The translations under genes and the position numbers were made by a program. Shown here in pieces: positions 32,400 through 40,993 of a DNA stretch of 64,000 bases (its first letter is position 1; every line of letters begins with the position of its first letter). This DNA comes from Nonomuraea aurantiaca (GTDB lineage: Bacteria; Actinomycetota; Actinomycetes; Streptosporangiales; Streptosporangiaceae). The stretch covers positions 1 through 64,000 of the forward strand of contig NZ_JAIWNB010000036.1 in assembly GCF_020215705.1 (NCBI RefSeq). The letters are read 5' to 3'. Below the pieces are notes generated by a model. That model made no database searches. It saw nothing but the letters and a program-made list of their open reading frames with translations, and was not told where the DNA came from.

Positions 32400-33320
32400 T
32401 CAGAGTTGCCAGTAGACGGCGGTGGCGTCGTCGTGTGCCTTGCCGCGTGGCCAGCGGGCGCCGTGAGGATCGGTGTGTTCGGCCGTACGGACCTGGTTGA
32501 TGAGTTCGGCAGGACCGTCGTTTTCCAAGATGTTCAGGAGGCATCGCCAGCTGGCGAGCTCGAAGCAGTCGACCAGGCGCGATGCCCCGTCGCTGAGCAG
32601 CGCGGCAGCTCGTACCGCGTCAGGGGGAACGCTGCCGGTAAGGGAGTGTTCGGCGGCCATGGGGTCGGTGGAGGCGACCCAGTAGCCTCCGTCCCGGTTG
32701 CGGTGCTCGAGCTGGGCCTCTACGGAAGCGAGGCGTTCCTGCTCGTGCTCGTGGGAGCCGTTGGGGAGGGCGTCCAGGCGCGTTCGCAGGGTCGCCGTGA
32801 CGTCAGCCAGACGATCGTCACTGACCACCATGGGTTCTTCGGTGGAGTTCATGTCCAGGACGAGGATGGAGTCCGCCAGTACCAGCCAGTCCAGGGATCG
32901 CGTTGTCCGGCGGAGCAGGAGCACGGTTGCCGCAGGTGATCCGGGATGTGCGAGGTCGCAGGTCGAGGAGTGCAGAGAGGAGACGGTCTTGATGCCCTCG
33001 GCCAGCACCTCGGCCAACGGGCGCTCGCCGGCCGTCAGCATGGCGAGCAGGGACGAGCCGAGCATGCGCGTGTACCAGGCCACGGTGTGGACGCATCCGG
33101 TCCGCAGGCGTGCGGGATAGCCGGCGCCGTCGAGAACGACCACCGCGTCAGGGGTCGCGCCGACGAAGTCTTCGTTCTCCCGGTTGAGACCACCCACCTC
33201 GGTGGCGAAGGCCAGGCTCACGCTGGTCAGTTCTCCTCGTGTCGGGACAGCGGACTTGCCCAATTCAGCCCGGTCAGGGTCGTACGGCGACGACAGCCGG
33301 GTCAAGGCCCTCAAGCGCAA
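32400..33320 (-). CDS. PP2C-like protein phosphatase family protein
   Basis: The 306-residue protein has a degenerate PP2C pattern: NRENEDFVGATPDAVVVLDG-AG near the N-terminus, SPAATVLLLRR, LVLADSILVL, ALLSDGASRLVD and a terminal HDDATAVYW. The acidic metal ligands (ED, DG, SDG, DD) appear largely retained, so activity is plausible. Such stand-alone PP2C-like proteins are common in Streptosporangiales and oppose Ser/Thr kinases. No kinase is adjacent. The true start could be slightly downstream. Confidence 0.75.
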   Translation of the reverse strand: MRLRALTRLSSPYDPDRAELGKSAVPTRGELTSVSLAFATEVGGLNRENEDFVGATPDAVVVLDGAGYPARLRTGCVHTVAWYTRMLGSSLLAMLTAGERPLAEVLAEGIKTVSSLHSSTCDLAHPGSPAATVLLLRRTTRSLDWLVLADSILVLDMNSTEEPMVVSDDRLADVTATLRTRLDALPNGSHEHEQERLASVEAQLEHRNRDGGYWVASTDPMAAEHSLTGSVPPDAVRAAALLSDGASRLVDCFELASWRCLLNILENDGPAELINQVRTAEHTDPHGARWPRGKAHDDATAVYWQL

Positions 33321-33484
33321 CCGCTACGGCCGAACCGGCTTCGACCCGAAAGATCATCCTATGCGGCAATGACCGTGCGTGACGAGCTCGGAGCTCGCGT
33401 TTGACGGTCAGAGACATCGGTCGTGCCCAAGGTCATAGCGAGAAGCGCACTGCCGATTGGGTGAGCCGATCGGCCGTGGAATTG

Positions 33485-33533
33485 GACCTTCCGGTGCAGG
33501 AGGGCTTTGACGCCGCTGTTGCACCGGAAGGTC
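33485..33533. repeat. 14-bp-arm inverted repeat in intergenic region
   Basis: GACCTTCCGGTGCA (33485-33498) and TGCACCGGAAGGTC (33520-33533) are exact arms around a 21-base spacer. It lies between the PP2C-like gene and the convergently ending propeller gene. It could be a bidirectional terminator without T run, or a repetitive palindromic element; a nearby GGATTTC/GAAATCC stem at about 33549-33565 adds structure. Confidence 0.65.
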
Positions 33534-33592
33534 ACTGTTTGTTGCAGGGATTTCGGGAAATCCGGCGACGGGCACTGAGTCCAGCCGGATCC

Positions 33593-34789
33593 CTACTGCG
33601 GAGTGGTGGGTGTGGGGCCCGGGCGTACGGCGATGGATTGGCTCAGCGGACGGTCCCCGCCCGTGAGGAACGGCGATCCTGTGGCCTCCTTCAGTGTGCC
33701 GCCCGCTCCGATCTCGAACGCCGCCAGCTGGTTCGTGTCCCGGATGGCGGCGAAGACGTCCCGGCCGTCCGGGGTGATCGCGACCGCCGCGACCTCGGCG
33801 CGGTCAGGGGTGTGGACGGGGGAGTCGGGGGTCGGCTTGAGCGAGCCGTCCGCGAGGATCGTGAAGCCGAGCAGGCCGCCGGGAGCTGTGTCGACGTCGG
33901 GGTCGTTGCTGGCGACGTACAGGTGCTGACCGTCGGGCGTGACCTTGAGACCGACCGGGCCGGTGGGCGCGGGGAACGGCGATCCGGGCACGGGGGTTAG
34001 CGAGCCGTCCGCGCCGCGCCGGAACGCCCACACGTTCTGCCCGACCAGCGAGGTCACGTACACCAGGCCGCCGTCCGGGCTGATCGCGATCCCGAAGTTG
34101 GCCTGCCCGACCTTCGCCACGTCCTGCGCGGGGCCGAGCGTGCCGTCGAGGCGTACGGCGAATCGGGTGATGACCCGCGGCGGGCTGTCGCCGGTCTCGT
34201 CCACATCGGCGTACGAGAGGTAGAGGAAGCGCCCGTCGGGGGACAGCACCGTCTGCTTGGGGTTGTCGGAGGTGGCGCGGAAGTCGCCGAGCTTGCTGGG
34301 TCTGCCGTCGAGGCCGATCCGGTACGCCGAGATCGTCCTGTCGCCGGTGTTGGTCACGTACAGGGTGCGCCCGTTCGGGGAGACCGTCGCCCCCCACGGC
34401 TCGTCGCCGGTCTGGACGATCTGCGGGTTCGGCTGGAGCGCGCCCTGTGCCCCCACGCGGAACACCGAGAGCGTGTCGGAGTCGCTGTTGACGACGTACG
34501 CGGTGGCTCCGTTGGGGGTGAGGGCGATGCCCCGGGGGAACTTTCCGAGGGTGGACACGGGCTTCCCAAGCGGTCTGAGGACCGCCCCCGGGCCGATCGC
34601 CAGGGAGGAAACATCACCGGAGCGGGCGTTCGTGACGTAGACCACGCCGCCTGACGGCGGCAGGACCGGCCCCGTGGTGGCCTGGGCCAGGGCGGGAGAG
34701 GAGACGGCGAGCAGCGCGGCCGTGGCCAGGACGGCAGCGCCCGCTCGCTTGGACGACCAGATGGACAGGGATGACTTCTTGTACTTCAT
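33593..34789 (-). CDS. Secreted beta-propeller lactonase-like protein
   Basis: The start at 34789 (GGGGAAA upstream; an ATG four codons earlier is possible) gives 398 residues. A signal peptide ends VSSPALAQA. The mature part is a repeated propeller with units of about 45 residues carrying YVTNARSGDVSSLAI, GIALTPNGATAYVVN, ATVSPNGRTLYVTN and similar, as in 6-phosphogluconolactonase (Lactonase_7) and YncE/YVTN proteins. An extracellular ligand or surface-binding role is more likely than sugar metabolism. Confidence 0.88.
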   Translation of the reverse strand: MKYKKSSLSIWSSKRAGAAVLATAALLAVSSPALAQATTGPVLPPSGGVVYVTNARSGDVSSLAIGPGAVLRPLGKPVSTLGKFPRGIALTPNGATAYVVNSDSDTLSVFRVGAQGALQPNPQIVQTGDEPWGATVSPNGRTLYVTNTGDRTISAYRIGLDGRPSKLGDFRATSDNPKQTVLSPDGRFLYLSYADVDETGDSPPRVITRFAVRLDGTLGPAQDVAKVGQANFGIAISPDGGLVYVTSLVGQNVWAFRRGADGSLTPVPGSPFPAPTGPVGLKVTPDGQHLYVASNDPDVDTAPGGLLGFTILADGSLKPTPDSPVHTPDRAEVAAVAITPDGRDVFAAIRDTNQLAAFEIGAGGTLKEATGSPFLTGGDRPLSQSIAVRPGPTPTTPQ

Positions 34790-34902
34790 GGATTTCCCCA
34801 TGGTTCGATAGATGGTCCTTCACCCGCTGGGCGTGCCATCCCGTTCCATCTGTTCCTGAAGCGCCGCTCCCGGCTGCGTGCCCACCACTCCAAGGAGTAC
34901 CG

Positions 34903-35634
34903 ATGAGACACGACGTGCGCATTCCGTTGCCCGACGGCGATTCACTGGCGGCGACGGTGGCCCTGCCGGAGGGGACGGCGCCCGTGGCCGGATGGCCGGG
35001 GGTGGTGGTCGTACACGAAATCCACGGCGTCGAACCGGACATGCTTGATGTGATGGATCTGTTCGCCGAGCATGGGTACGCGGTGGTCCTGCCTGATCTG
35101 TACAGCCACGGCACCAAGGTCGGGTGCCTGGCGCGGGCTATGCACCAGCTCGCGACCGGTAAGCCGGGTCGGCCGACGGTCGACATTGACGCGACCCGGC
35201 GGTGGCTGGCCGGTCGTGAGGACGTCGATGGCGGTCGGCTGGGTGTGATCGGCTTCTGCATGGGGGGCGGGTTCGCCCTGGCGTATGCGGCGGGCGCGCC
35301 GCCCGGTGTGCGAGCCGCGTCGGTGAATTATGGGATGGTTCCCCGGCATCAGGAGGAGCTGCGGTCGGTGTGTCCGGTCGTGGGGTCCTACGGTGGCCGC
35401 GACCAAGGGTTTCGGTCGCACGGCAGGCGGCTGCGGGAGCATATGGCGGCGCTCGGCATCGAGCACGACGTCGAGATCTATCCGGCTGCCGGGCATTCCT
35501 TCATGACCGACGGCCATCATCCCGTCGCGAAACTCGCGCTGTTTCCGTTGCGTCATGGTCTTGTCCGTTCAGCGGCGGACGACGCGTGGCAGCGTACGTT
35601 CGGCTTCTTCGACCAACACGTGGCTGGTGAATAG
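34903..35634 (+). CDS. Dienelactone hydrolase family protein
   Basis: The 243-residue protein from ATG 34903 (AAGGAG upstream) has the DLH triad. The nucleophile cysteine is in IGFCMGGGFALAYA, the aspartate in GSYGGRDQGF and the histidine in AAGHSFMTD. The early VVVVHEIHGVEP is also typical. DLH enzymes cleave dienelactones or related esters, often in aromatic breakdown; the substrate here is unknown. It is divergent from the propeller gene across about 110 bp. Confidence 0.92.
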   Translation: MRHDVRIPLPDGDSLAATVALPEGTAPVAGWPGVVVVHEIHGVEPDMLDVMDLFAEHGYAVVLPDLYSHGTKVGCLARAMHQLATGKPGRPTVDIDATRRWLAGREDVDGGRLGVIGFCMGGGFALAYAAGAPPGVRAASVNYGMVPRHQEELRSVCPVVGSYGGRDQGFRSHGRRLREHMAALGIEHDVEIYPAAGHSFMTDGHHPVAKLALFPLRHGLVRSAADDAWQRTFGFFDQHVAGE

Positions 35635-35707
35635 CTGGAAACCGCCAAAGGAGAAGTGCCCGGTTCAGTACAGACGGGCGATAACTCGGCTGATAGCCTA
35701 ATTCACC

Positions 35708-35821
35708 ATGAGGAAAGCTATTGTCGCGTTAGCGATCGCCGCTGCCACGCTCTTCTCGCTGTCCGCGTTCTTCGCGTCGCCTGCCTCGGCGACCGACGGG
35801 GCGATCGTCGTCGAAAATTGA
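35708..35821 (+). CDS. 37-residue secreted micro-peptide precursor
   Basis: The ATG at 35708 opens a 37-residue frame that is almost all signal peptide: basic MRK, a hydrophobic core (IVALAIAAATLFSLSAFF) and the cleavage motif ASPASA. The predicted mature product is only nine residues, TDGAIVVEN. No strong ribosome binding site is seen. A clear stem-loop follows 28 bp after the stop, making a compact stand-alone unit. It could be a peptide signal, or the residue of a truncated exported protein. Confidence 0.55.
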   Translation: MRKAIVALAIAAATLFSLSAFFASPASATDGAIVVEN

Positions 35822-35848
35822 TCGGCCCGTCATTAACGCCATTTGAGG

Positions 35849-35886
35849 TCGAAGGCCACCACCCAGGAGTGGGTAGTGGCCTTCGA
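35849..35886. terminator. Strong stem-loop between micro-peptide and M23 genes
   Basis: TCGAAGGCCACCACCCA (35849-35865) pairs with TGGGTAGTGGCCTTCGA (35870-35886), 16 of 17 positions, with a 4-base loop. It sits between convergent genes and probably ends both transcripts; no long T run follows, as is common in high-GC actinobacteria. Confidence 0.75.
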
Positions 35887-35917
35887 GGTCGTGCTTCTTT
35901 ATCGCACCGTTCTAAGG

Positions 35918-36823
35918 CTAATCGCAGTGTTCGAAGCCGCTGGTGTACGAGCTGCTGCCGACCGAGCCGCCCCACTTGACGCACTTTCCGGGCGCGCTGC
36001 GCTTGACCGGTCCCGCGTAATAGTCGTAGCTGCCCGAGTCGGTCGTCCGGTTTTCCCCTTCCGGTTCCAGGAAGGCCGACACCGCCGACGCTGTGCCGAG
36101 GCTGGTCGTCTTCAACGTCGCGACGCAGTTGTAGCCATTACCCGAGTTGTAGAGCAGGTAAGTGCGACCGCCGGTGAGAGCGGCGGAGTCGATGACGGAG
36201 TAGCCGCTGCCGCAGACCTCCTCAGCGGTGTAGGGGTTGCCGCCGCAGCCGTTGGTGCTCGTGACGGCCTTCTTCTGGCCCAAGGACACGGTCACGCCGT
36301 CCACGGTCGGGCTGGTGTCCATCGCGCCGCTGGAGGTGCGCTGTTCGTAGTGCAGGTGGGGAGCGTTGGCGCCGCCCGTCGAGCCGACGGTCCCGATCAC
36401 GGTGCCCTGGCTGACGGTCATAGAGCTGCCGGCCGACTTCACCTGGGTCGCGAGGTGGGCGTATCGGGTTCTGGTGCCGTCACTGTGCTGGATCTCTATC
36501 CACTTGCCATAACTCGTGCTTCCCGCGTCGTAGAAGTACGCGGTGCCCGCGGCGGTGGCGCGGACGGTTTCACCATTGATGTCATCGCCCCCGTAGTCCT
36601 GCCAGTCGATGGAGCCCGATGGATTGTGGGCGGGGGTTCCGGTCCAGTTGTTGGCGTAGAAGGTCTTCCCACAGTTGAACGGGCTCTTGTGGGACACGGC
36701 CATGACGCTGCTGTCCTGCGCTGAGGCGGCTTGGGGGATCAGCGCCGTCGCGAGAGTGAGCGTCAGGGCGGTGATCGTGGTTCTGAGGGTCTTGGGCCAG
36801 GTCGGCTTGCCAGTTGTGGGCAT
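35918..36823 (-). CDS. Secreted M23-family metallopeptidase
   Basis: The 301-residue protein has a signal peptide (TALTLTLATALIPQAASA) and an M23 (LytM-like) peptidase domain at about 45-165. Zinc ligands appear in PSGSIDWQDYG (D) and HLHYE (HxH), with IEIQHSDGTRTRYAHL before them. The C-terminal 130 residues (VCGSGYSVIDSAALTGGRTY) form an unrecognised small beta domain with paired cysteines. It probably cleaves peptidoglycan cross-bridges or pentapeptides outside the cell. GAGAGGC lies upstream of the start. Confidence 0.9.
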   Translation of the reverse strand: MPTTGKPTWPKTLRTTITALTLTLATALIPQAASAQDSSVMAVSHKSPFNCGKTFYANNWTGTPAHNPSGSIDWQDYGGDDINGETVRATAAGTAYFYDAGSTSYGKWIEIQHSDGTRTRYAHLATQVKSAGSSMTVSQGTVIGTVGSTGGANAPHLHYEQRTSSGAMDTSPTVDGVTVSLGQKKAVTSTNGCGGNPYTAEEVCGSGYSVIDSAALTGGRTYLLYNSGNGYNCVATLKTTSLGTASAVSAFLEPEGENRTTDSGSYDYYAGPVKRSAPGKCVKWGGSVGSSSYTSGFEHCD

Positions 36824-37012
36824 GCTTGCCTCTCTGAACGAGTCGTATGGGGGGATACGGTTAGGCGCCCAGGTCCTGATGTCGGTGAGCCTCGTGGTGA
36901 CAGAGCTGCGTCGGGAGGGTCGATCATGAAGATAACTCTGAAAGTTCTTTTCATCAATCTCTGTGATATGAAATTTTGCGGCTGTTCCGCTCGCGGTGGC
37001 GCGTAACGACTT

Positions 37013-38362
37013 TTAGTCCCCACGCCCCTCGCCGCGGTAGGCGGCCTGGGACTGCTCCATCTTGCGCTTGACCGGCGGCAGATGGTTGATCGTCCGCATC
37101 GCCGTCCGCATGCCTGCCAGCGCCAGACGGCCGATGATCGGCCTGTGGACGGCGCCGTCAGCGCTCATCTGCTTGCGCGACTCGCGGACGGCGTCGAAAC
37201 CGTACTCGCGCATCCGGTCCTCGTAACCGCCGACCGCCTCGAGGAGTGTGGACTCGCCGTCGCGGACGGCCGCAAGGTTGCGCGCCAGCAGGCGGGCATC
37301 GCGTAGTGCGGTGTTCGCGCCCACGCCGCGGCCCGGGGTCATGGTGTGGATGGCGTCGCCGATCAGGGTGACGTTGCCGGCCGGCCATGGGCCGGGCGGG
37401 ACCGAGGTGCGGATGTTGATCGGGAAGCAGCTGCCGGGGTCGGCCAGCTCGAACAGCCTGCGCAGGTGGGGATGCCATCCTGCGGTCCGCTCCAGCACGA
37501 GCCGCTGCAGGTCGGGGCCCTTGAGGTCGAGCACATCCGCCGGCAGCCGGCGAGCGGCCGCGGCCCAGCCCCACATGATGTAGTCGCGCGTGTTGTCGAA
37601 GGTGAGGCCGGGCCAGCCCGAGATGAGCCGGGCATCGGTCGCGCCGATGCCTTCCCTGGGCCGGCCCTGCTCGTCCCACGGGAACTCCATGACGTGGTAG
37701 ACGCAGAGGTAGCCCTTGGGCGCGAACACCATTGACACGCCGTGCAGCATCTTCGGCGTGACCAGCTCGCGGGTCTCCGCCGTCAGCGCGATCTTGCCGG
37801 TGATGCCGACCAGCCCTGAATCCTCCAGTACGGCGTGCGGCAGGTACTGCCGGCGCACGCGCGAGTTCGTCCCGTCGGCGCCCACCAGCAGATCGCCGGT
37901 GGCTTGGGTGCCGTCCTCGAAGAACGCGGTGACGGTGCCGTCGGCGTTGCGCTCGTATCCGCGGAAGACCTTGTCGAAGTGGACGACGTCCTCCAGCCCG
38001 GTGAGCAGCACCTGACGCAGCGTCATCCGCGACACCGACTTCTCACTGTCGACGGGGTCGTCGCCGGGCGGGCGGCCGTCGCCGAGCGACAGCACTTCCG
38101 TCAGCCTCTCGGTGAGTATGTTGGAGTAGCGCGGCGGCCGCGCGCAGGTCGCCAGGAACGTCTCGAACAGCTCGGGCGGCAGGCAGTCGTGCAGCGCGCG
38201 GCTGCCATCGGGGCTGATGCCGACGCGGTAACCCTGCAGCCCGTCGGCGCGGGTGCGGTCGCGCTCGTAGACCGCGACCTCGATGCCCGCCTGCTTGAGC
38301 CCGTGCGCCAGGCACAGCCCGCCGGTGCCTGCGCCGATGACGATGACCTTGATCGTGGGCAT
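37013..38362 (-). CDS. FAD-dependent aromatic-type monooxygenase
   Basis: The 449-residue flavoprotein has the Rossmann motif VIGAGTGGLCLAHGLKQAG and E at YERD, then the second FAD motif LIGDAIHTMTPGRGVGANTA and a central DG-like element LVGADGTNSRVR. This is the PHBH/UbiH-like group that hydroxylates aromatic or polyketide substrates with NAD(P)H and O2. It lies three bases after a PadR regulator and is surely co-transcribed with it, suggesting induction by a phenolic or antibiotic-like compound. Confidence 0.93.
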   Translation of the reverse strand: MPTIKVIVIGAGTGGLCLAHGLKQAGIEVAVYERDRTRADGLQGYRVGISPDGSRALHDCLPPELFETFLATCARPPRYSNILTERLTEVLSLGDGRPPGDDPVDSEKSVSRMTLRQVLLTGLEDVVHFDKVFRGYERNADGTVTAFFEDGTQATGDLLVGADGTNSRVRRQYLPHAVLEDSGLVGITGKIALTAETRELVTPKMLHGVSMVFAPKGYLCVYHVMEFPWDEQGRPREGIGATDARLISGWPGLTFDNTRDYIMWGWAAAARRLPADVLDLKGPDLQRLVLERTAGWHPHLRRLFELADPGSCFPINIRTSVPPGPWPAGNVTLIGDAIHTMTPGRGVGANTALRDARLLARNLAAVRDGESTLLEAVGGYEDRMREYGFDAVRESRKQMSADGAVHRPIIGRLALAGMRTAMRTINHLPPVKRKMEQSQAAYRGEGRGD

Positions 38363-38365
38363 GGT

Positions 38366-38971
38366 TCAGTCCTCCGGGAGCTCGAGATGGTTGGAGGCGA
38401 AGGCGCGCAGCCGCTCCTCGCTCCAGGTCAGGCGGCCGGCGCGCAGGTCGTCGAGAACTCCGGCAACCCAGCGCAGCTCGGCCTCCGTGGCGGCACGCAG
38501 GTACTCGGTCTCCAGCAGCGAGACCCGGGGCACGTCTGCCTCCCCGAGCGCCGCCTCCAGTTGGGCCAGCCGTACCTGGAGGAGCTCGTGGCGCTCGCGC
38601 AGGAGGCCCAGCGTCTGCTCCGGGGTCAGTATCGGAAGGAACGTAAGTGCGGCAGGGAACTCGGGGAACTCGTTGCGTGGCGTCGTCAGCATCTCGACCA
38701 TCCACTGCTGGAGCGCCTCGCGGCCCTGCTCGGTCAGCGCGTAGAGGGTGCGCTCAGGGTACTGCTGGTCGCGCTCGGTCTCGTGGACGGTGATCAGGCC
38801 CGCGTCGTGCAGCCGGTTGATCGTCTTGTACAGCGTGGTCCGCTGACCGACGTTGATCACCTCGTCCTTGCCCCACTGCTTGATCAGGGACTGCATGCCG
38901 TACGGGTGTAGCGGCTGGTAGGCGAGAAGGCCGAGGACGGCCATCGCCAGTGGTGATCGGCGTGTGGTCAT
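38366..38971 (-). CDS. PadR-family regulator
   Basis: The start at 38971 gives 201 residues. The PadR winged helix is at about 5-85 (LAMAVLGLLAYQPLHPYGMQ, TTLYKTINRLHDAGLI, RTLYALTEQGREALQQWM), and a C-terminal helical dimerisation region follows (Vir-type). A 17-bp palindrome lies just before the gene, probably the autoregulatory operator. It precedes and likely represses the monooxygenase gene in the same operon. Confidence 0.92.
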   Translation of the reverse strand: MTTRRSPLAMAVLGLLAYQPLHPYGMQSLIKQWGKDEVINVGQRTTLYKTINRLHDAGLITVHETERDQQYPERTLYALTEQGREALQQWMVEMLTTPRNEFPEFPAALTFLPILTPEQTLGLLRERHELLQVRLAQLEAALGEADVPRVSLLETEYLRAATEAELRWVAGVLDDLRAGRLTWSEERLRAFASNHLELPED

Positions 38972-38985
38972 AGTGAAAAGATAAC

Positions 38986-39002
38986 TAGTGTTCTGGACAC
39001 TA
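38986..39002. promoter_or_regulatory. PadR operator palindrome
   Basis: TAGTGT-TCTGG-ACACTA (exact 6-bp arms, 5-base spacer) is centred 23 bp upstream of the PadR start. Its size and position match known PadR autoregulatory sites, and the arm TAGTG also occurs in the second PadR operator of the window at 46165-46195. Confidence 0.68.
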
Positions 39003-39077
39003 TACAACTCGGACGATGGCCCAGCTGCGGGCCTGGGTGGTTCTGCGGTGGATAGGGGTTTTCGGTAGCGTCGGGTC

Positions 39078-39935
39078 ATGCGGCTTCATGTGGGATGCGC
39101 GATGTGGACGCACGTGCCCTGGCAGGGACGCTTCCTGCCGCATCCGCTTCCTCCCGGCGAACGCCTGCGGGCCTATGCCACCTGGTGCAACGCGGTGGAG
39201 GGCAACACGACGTTCTACGCGACACCGGCGCGCGACACCGTGGAGTCATGGGCCCGGCAGACCGACCCCGACTTCCGCTTCGTGGTCAAGCTACCCAAGT
39301 CGATCACGCATGAGCGCCGCCTTACCGGCGCGGGCGCCGACGAGGAGTTGCGCGCGTTTCTGTCGGCGATCGAGCCGCTCGAATCGCGGGCCCACGCCCT
39401 CTGGGTCCAATTGCCGGGGTCATTCGCGCCCACCGACCTCGGTACCCTGGCGGCCTTTCTCCGTGGCCTGCCTCCTTCGTACAGATACGCCGTCGAAGTG
39501 CGTCACCGGGCGTTCTTCGACGACACGCGGTCAGTACGGCTGCTCGAAGGCGTGCTCGCCCGCGCTGGTGCCGAATGGGTCCCGTTCGACACCACCACCC
39601 TTTTCCAGAGCCCTCCGACCAGCGACGCCGAACGAGACGCGTGGACGAAGAAGCCGCGCGTGCCGCGCCGGTCGACGGCTCTCACCGACCGTCCGATCGT
39701 GCGCTACCTCGGCCGGGATGCCACCGAACGTACGGTCGAGGGCTGGCAGGAGTGGGTCGCCACGGTCACCGAATGGCTGCGGGAAGGCCGCTCGCCGACG
39801 GTGTTCGTCCACACCCCCGACAACGCTGACGCGCTGAGCCTCGCCCGCCGGTTTCACGACGAGGTGCGGGCCCGGGTGCCCGAGGTCGAGCCGCTGCCCG
39901 AACCCATGCCGAGCGAGCCACTGACCCTGTTCTGA
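39078..39935 (+). CDS. DUF72 family protein
   Basis: This 285-residue protein has the DUF72 TIM-barrel pattern: VGCAMWTHVPWQGRFLP at the N-terminus, WCNAVEGNTTFYATP, FRFVVKLPKSITHER, and YAVEVRHRAFFDD in the middle. Conserved in bacteria and archaea, its function is not settled. The chain is complete. It is divergent from the PadR gene across about 100 bp; no functional link is evident. Confidence 0.9.
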   Translation: MRLHVGCAMWTHVPWQGRFLPHPLPPGERLRAYATWCNAVEGNTTFYATPARDTVESWARQTDPDFRFVVKLPKSITHERRLTGAGADEELRAFLSAIEPLESRAHALWVQLPGSFAPTDLGTLAAFLRGLPPSYRYAVEVRHRAFFDDTRSVRLLEGVLARAGAEWVPFDTTTLFQSPPTSDAERDAWTKKPRVPRRSTALTDRPIVRYLGRDATERTVEGWQEWVATVTEWLREGRSPTVFVHTPDNADALSLARRFHDEVRARVPEVEPLPEPMPSEPLTLF

Positions 39936-39991
39936 GCCCGGCGACCCCGAGCCGACCGGCGGCGCGAAGCCGAGGCCCATGCGCCCCTGCC

Positions 39992-40246
39992 CTAGATGGA
40001 TTTCACCCACGAACGAGCCTTCGCCATGGGCATCGCGAGCTCGTCCTGCACGAGACGTACGGCTTCGTCCTCGTCGCCGCGCACCTTGAGCTGGCGCACG
40101 CGACCAGTGATGTCCATGGCCCTCATCGGGTCTGTGTACTTGTGTATGCGCCGCTGCCGCATGACCTTGACCAGCTGCATGACCCAATAGATGAGGAAGC
40201 TGAGAAAGAGTCCGGCGAAGAGGAGAGAAATCACCGTTTCTAGCAC
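39992..40246 (-). CDS. Small membrane-anchored protein, unknown
   Basis: The 84 residues have one N-terminal hydrophobic span (LLFAGLFLSFLIYWVMQLV) followed by a basic RQRRIHK stretch and a helical soluble tail ending MAKARSWVKSI. The tail sequence RGDEDEAVRLVQDELAMPMA resembles short actinobacterial proteins with a C-terminal ribosomal-L7/L12-like helix pair; this resemblance is tentative. Its promoter region abuts the IS200/IS605 insertion. Confidence 0.65.
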   Translation of the reverse strand: MLETVISLLFAGLFLSFLIYWVMQLVKVMRQRRIHKYTDPMRAMDITGRVRQLKVRGDEDEAVRLVQDELAMPMAKARSWVKSI

Positions 40247-40266
40247 GGATTGATCTTAGGATGCGG

Positions 40267-40450
40267 CCGCCGCCTCCCACGGAGGCCACACGGGGGACTC
40301 GTCCAGCTCGCACGCAAGCTTTGCCTTTTGACGGGGGCGGCAAGCGTCGGAGACTCAGACCGTTGTTGACGGCCTGCCGATGTCCCGCTCTCGACTGCCG
40401 GAGTTCTGCCCCTCGGGCCGTGGTCATCTACCAGAAGGTGAGCCATTGCT
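40267..40450 (-). pseudogene. Possible tnpB 3'-end/right-end remnant
   Basis: On the minus strand this stretch encodes LAAPVKRQSLRASW, close to AIAGPVKRQA near the end of the intact TnpB. It is followed by the hairpin GCCTCC-GTG-GGAGGC (about 40275-40289), analogous to the right-end hairpin of the intact element. It may be the tail of a second, mostly lost IS605-type element lying against the left end of the intact one. The match is short. Confidence 0.3.
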
Positions 40451-40541
40451 CCGGCGTTTACGCCGGGGGTGGAGGCCCAGGTGGGAGTGCCCGCTAGGGC
40501 GCGAGGGTGTCCTGACCTGTCAGATTTGTCGACGGCTTTGC

Positions 40542-40970
40542 TCACACAGATCGTTTCTGCTGCTCGATGTACTGCGTGAGCGCGGTGAGCGGCGCCCCGC
40601 CGACCGATCCGGCGAAGTAGGAACCAGACCAGAAATGTCCGCCCCAGAGGTGCGTGCGGACGTGTGTACTGTATTCCTTGCGAAGCATCCGGGCCGAGAC
40701 CCCTTTCAGGGAGTTGACGAGTTTGGACAGGGCGACCTTGGGTGGGTAGTGGATGAGCAGGTGGACGTGGTCGTGCTCGCCGTTGAACTCGCGCAGTTCG
40801 ACCTCGAAGTCGGCGCATACCTCGCGCATGATTTCCTCGCAGCGGATCAGCATCTCGTCGGTGAAGGCCCCACGCCGGTACTTTGTCACGAACACCAAAT
40901 GGGCGTGGAGGTGGTGAACGACATGCCGCCCGGTTCTGACATCGGGGTTCGGATTCCATCGTGGTGACAT
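40542..40970 (-). CDS. tnpA: IS200/IS605 transposase TnpA (Y1 HUH)
   Basis: The 142-residue protein is full length for Y1 transposases. The HUH motif is EHDHVHLLIHYP near 67-78, and the nucleophile tyrosine is in ALTQYIEQQ near the C-terminus. HLHAHLVFVTKYRRG at the N-terminus is diagnostic. It cuts and rejoins single-stranded ends of the element at the hairpins. It is divergent from tnpB. Confidence 0.95.
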   Translation of the reverse strand: MSPRWNPNPDVRTGRHVVHHLHAHLVFVTKYRRGAFTDEMLIRCEEIMREVCADFEVELREFNGEHDHVHLLIHYPPKVALSKLVNSLKGVSARMLRKEYSTHVRTHLWGGHFWSGSYFAGSVGGAPLTALTQYIEQQKRSV

Positions 40971-40993
40971 AGACCAAACGATATGATCAGCGT

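Noticed and set aside
36824..37012. c-di-AMP (ydaO-type) riboswitch before the M23 peptidase
   Set aside because: Such riboswitches often precede actinobacterial wall hydrolases, but the conserved core elements were not found in this leader.
40240..40977. 245-codon leftward frame over tnpA and the left end
   Set aside because: It is out of frame with TnpA, which has the HUH and tyrosine motifs; only the short PVKRQ stretch in its tail was kept as a tentative remnant.
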